This document shows positions 62,977-64,000 of a DNA stretch of 64,000 nt, one piece after another (position 1 is the first letter of the stretch; each line of letters starts with the position of its first letter). The translations under genes and the position numbers were made by a program. This stretch comes from Streptomyces sp. NBC_01304. Lineage in GTDB: Bacteria > Actinomycetota > Actinomycetes > Streptomycetales > Streptomycetaceae. The notes under the pieces are model-generated. The model did not search any database. It saw nothing but the letters and a program-made list of their open reading frames with translations, and was not told the DNA's origin. The stretch spans positions 4,526,001 through 4,590,000 of the forward strand of contig NZ_CP109055.1 in the NCBI RefSeq assembly GCF_035975855.1. The letters are read 5' to 3'.

Positions 62977-64000
62977 ATGCCGCACCCCCTGCGCACTCCC
63001 GCCTTCCGCCTGCTCTTCCTCGGGCGGTCCCTGTCGCTCGTCGGCGACGCCGCCATCCCCCTCGCGCTCTCCTTCGCCGTGCTGTCCGTCACCAGATCCG
63101 CCTCGGCCATGGCGATCGTGCTCGCCAGCGCGATGGTGCCCAAGCTGCTGCTCCTGCCGATCGGCGGTGTGGCGGGCGACTGGTTCAACGCCAAGACGGT
63201 CGCCCTCACCACGGATGTCATACGCGCCGCCAGTCAGCTCTTCGTGGGCTACGAACTCCTCTCCGGTGAACCGCAGTTGTGGCAGCTGGCACTCGCCGAG
63301 GCGATCGGTGGCGCCGCCTCGGCCTTCGCGCTGCCGACCCTGCCGTCGCTCATCACCGGCACGGTCGAGAAGAAGGAGCAGCTGCACCGGGCCAACGCCC
63401 TCCTCGGCGTGGTCACCACCTCCTCCAGGGTCGGCGGACCCGTGGTCGCCGCGGTCCTGGTCGGACTCGCCGGGCCCGGCCTGGCATTCGTCCTGGACGG
63501 CCTCTCCTTCGTCGTCAGCGCCCTGCTGCTCGGCATGACCCCGGTACGCCCGGTGTCCGTGCAGCGCCGTTCGCTGCGCGCCGATCTGGCCGAAGGCTGG
63601 CAGGAGGTGCGCAGCCGTGACTGGTACTGGACCAGCCTGATCGGGCACTCCGCATGGAACGGCGCCGCAGCTGTCCTGATGACGCTCGGACCCGGCCTTG
63701 CCGTAGGGGAGTTGGGCGGCAAGGGAACCTGGACCGCGCTGGTCATCGTCGGCGGAGTCGGCCTGGTCCTCGGCTCACTGCTCGCCGGCCGGGCCCGCCC
63801 CCGCCGGCCGGTCATGACGGCGAACCTGGGCCTGGCGACGTACGCCGTACCGCTCGTGCTGCTCGGCGCCCAGGCGCCGGCCGCCCTGATCATTGCCACC
63901 TACGGCCTCGCGCAAGCCGCCCTGGGCTTCCTGATGCCCATCTGGGAGACCTCCGTTCAGTCGGCCATCCCGGCTACGGCGCTGGCCCGCGTCACCTCGT
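62977..64000 (+). CDS. MFS transporter (partial, runs off the window)
   Basis: 341 residues are present and the frame is open at the window edge. N-terminal RTPAFRLLFLGRSLSLVGDAAIPLALSFAV and about ten predicted helices match the enterobactin/macrolide-exporter type (MFS_3). Divergent from the MarR gene. No ribosome site precedes the ATG, fitting a leaderless transcript. Confidence 0.85.
   Translation, partial: MPHPLRTPAFRLLFLGRSLSLVGDAAIPLALSFAVLSVTRSASAMAIVLASAMVPKLLLLPIGGVAGDWFNAKTVALTTDVIRAASQLFVGYELLSGEPQLWQLALAEAIGGAASAFALPTLPSLITGTVEKKEQLHRANALLGVVTTSSRVGGPVVAAVLVGLAGPGLAFVLDGLSFVVSALLLGMTPVRPVSVQRRSLRADLAEGWQEVRSRDWYWTSLIGHSAWNGAAAVLMTLGPGLAVGELGGKGTWTALVIVGGVGLVLGSLLAGRARPRRPVMTANLGLATYAVPLVLLGAQAPAALIIATYGLAQAALGFLMPIWETSVQSAIPATALARVTS

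Overview
The window is high-GC actinobacterial DNA, almost certainly Streptomyces. The evidence is frequent GTG starts, tightly overlapping operons, secreted and cell-wall proteins typical of the genus, and two dispersed intergenic palindrome families that I associate with Streptomyces. From memory, the order nucleoside ABC transporter / cytidine deaminase / thymidine phosphorylase, Kdn wall-polymer cluster, sdhCDAB resembles the SCO48xx-SCO49xx part of the S. coelicolor chromosome; this is recall, not a search. I see no rRNA, tRNA, CRISPR array, IS element or prophage.

Layout. 1-5.8 kb: an Asp-nucleophile alpha/beta hydrolase, a divergent LysR/MFS pair, a secreted L,D-transpeptidase, a SigG-like (X5 family) sigma factor behind a DNA-damage type promoter, and a STAS protein overlapping it antisense. 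5.8-15.3 kb: a Uma2 protein, then nucleoside salvage and uptake on the minus strand (deoA, cdd, two permeases, ATPase, BMP lipoprotein) and an M20 amidohydrolase. A palindromic site recurs upstream of the ATPase and the lipoprotein. 15.7-25.7 kb: a small peptidoglycan-binding protein, a second Uma2 protein, and a divergent cluster for an acidic sugar wall polymer (acyltransferase, polysialyltransferase-like protein, GT2; then a DUF6716 glycosyltransferase, CMP-sugar synthetase fused to a HAD phosphatase, a short NeuB-type synthase, and a GT52-like protein). The enzyme set fits Kdn better than sialic acid. 25.7-31 kb: a surface protein, a TetR/FAD-monooxygenase pair with three operators, a third Uma2 protein, and a stand-alone methylmalonyl-CoA mutase-type subunit. 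31-40 kb: a lipoprotein L,D-transpeptidase, two duplicated ECF sigma/membrane-partner pairs, a large PGRP amidase with FG-GAP repeats, an ATP-grasp protein, and a small gene broken by a 23-bp tandem duplication. 40-48.7 kb: lower-GC SUKH-type material, lipoproteins, hypothetical proteins, a GH20 hexosaminidase and an OHCU-decarboxylase-like protein. 48.8-52.3 kb: sdhCDAB. 52.4-64 kb: small proteins, a Ser/Thr kinase, a membrane/DCC1/TetR operon behind twin palindromes, two divergent DUF4132 genes, and a MarR/MFS pair cut by the window edge.

The most unusual signal is at 59.72-59.81 kb. The two divergent DUF4132 transcription units have mirror-image promoters, each matching the RecA-NDp (PafBC) DNA-damage motif (TTGTCRGTG-N8-TAnnnT) except for C in place of the first T. 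Each places the start codon exactly 7 nt after the -10 box, so both mRNAs are predicted to be leaderless. A full match to the same motif precedes the SigG-like sigma factor at 4.37 kb. This suggests a damage-induced DUF4132 system that I do not recall being described.
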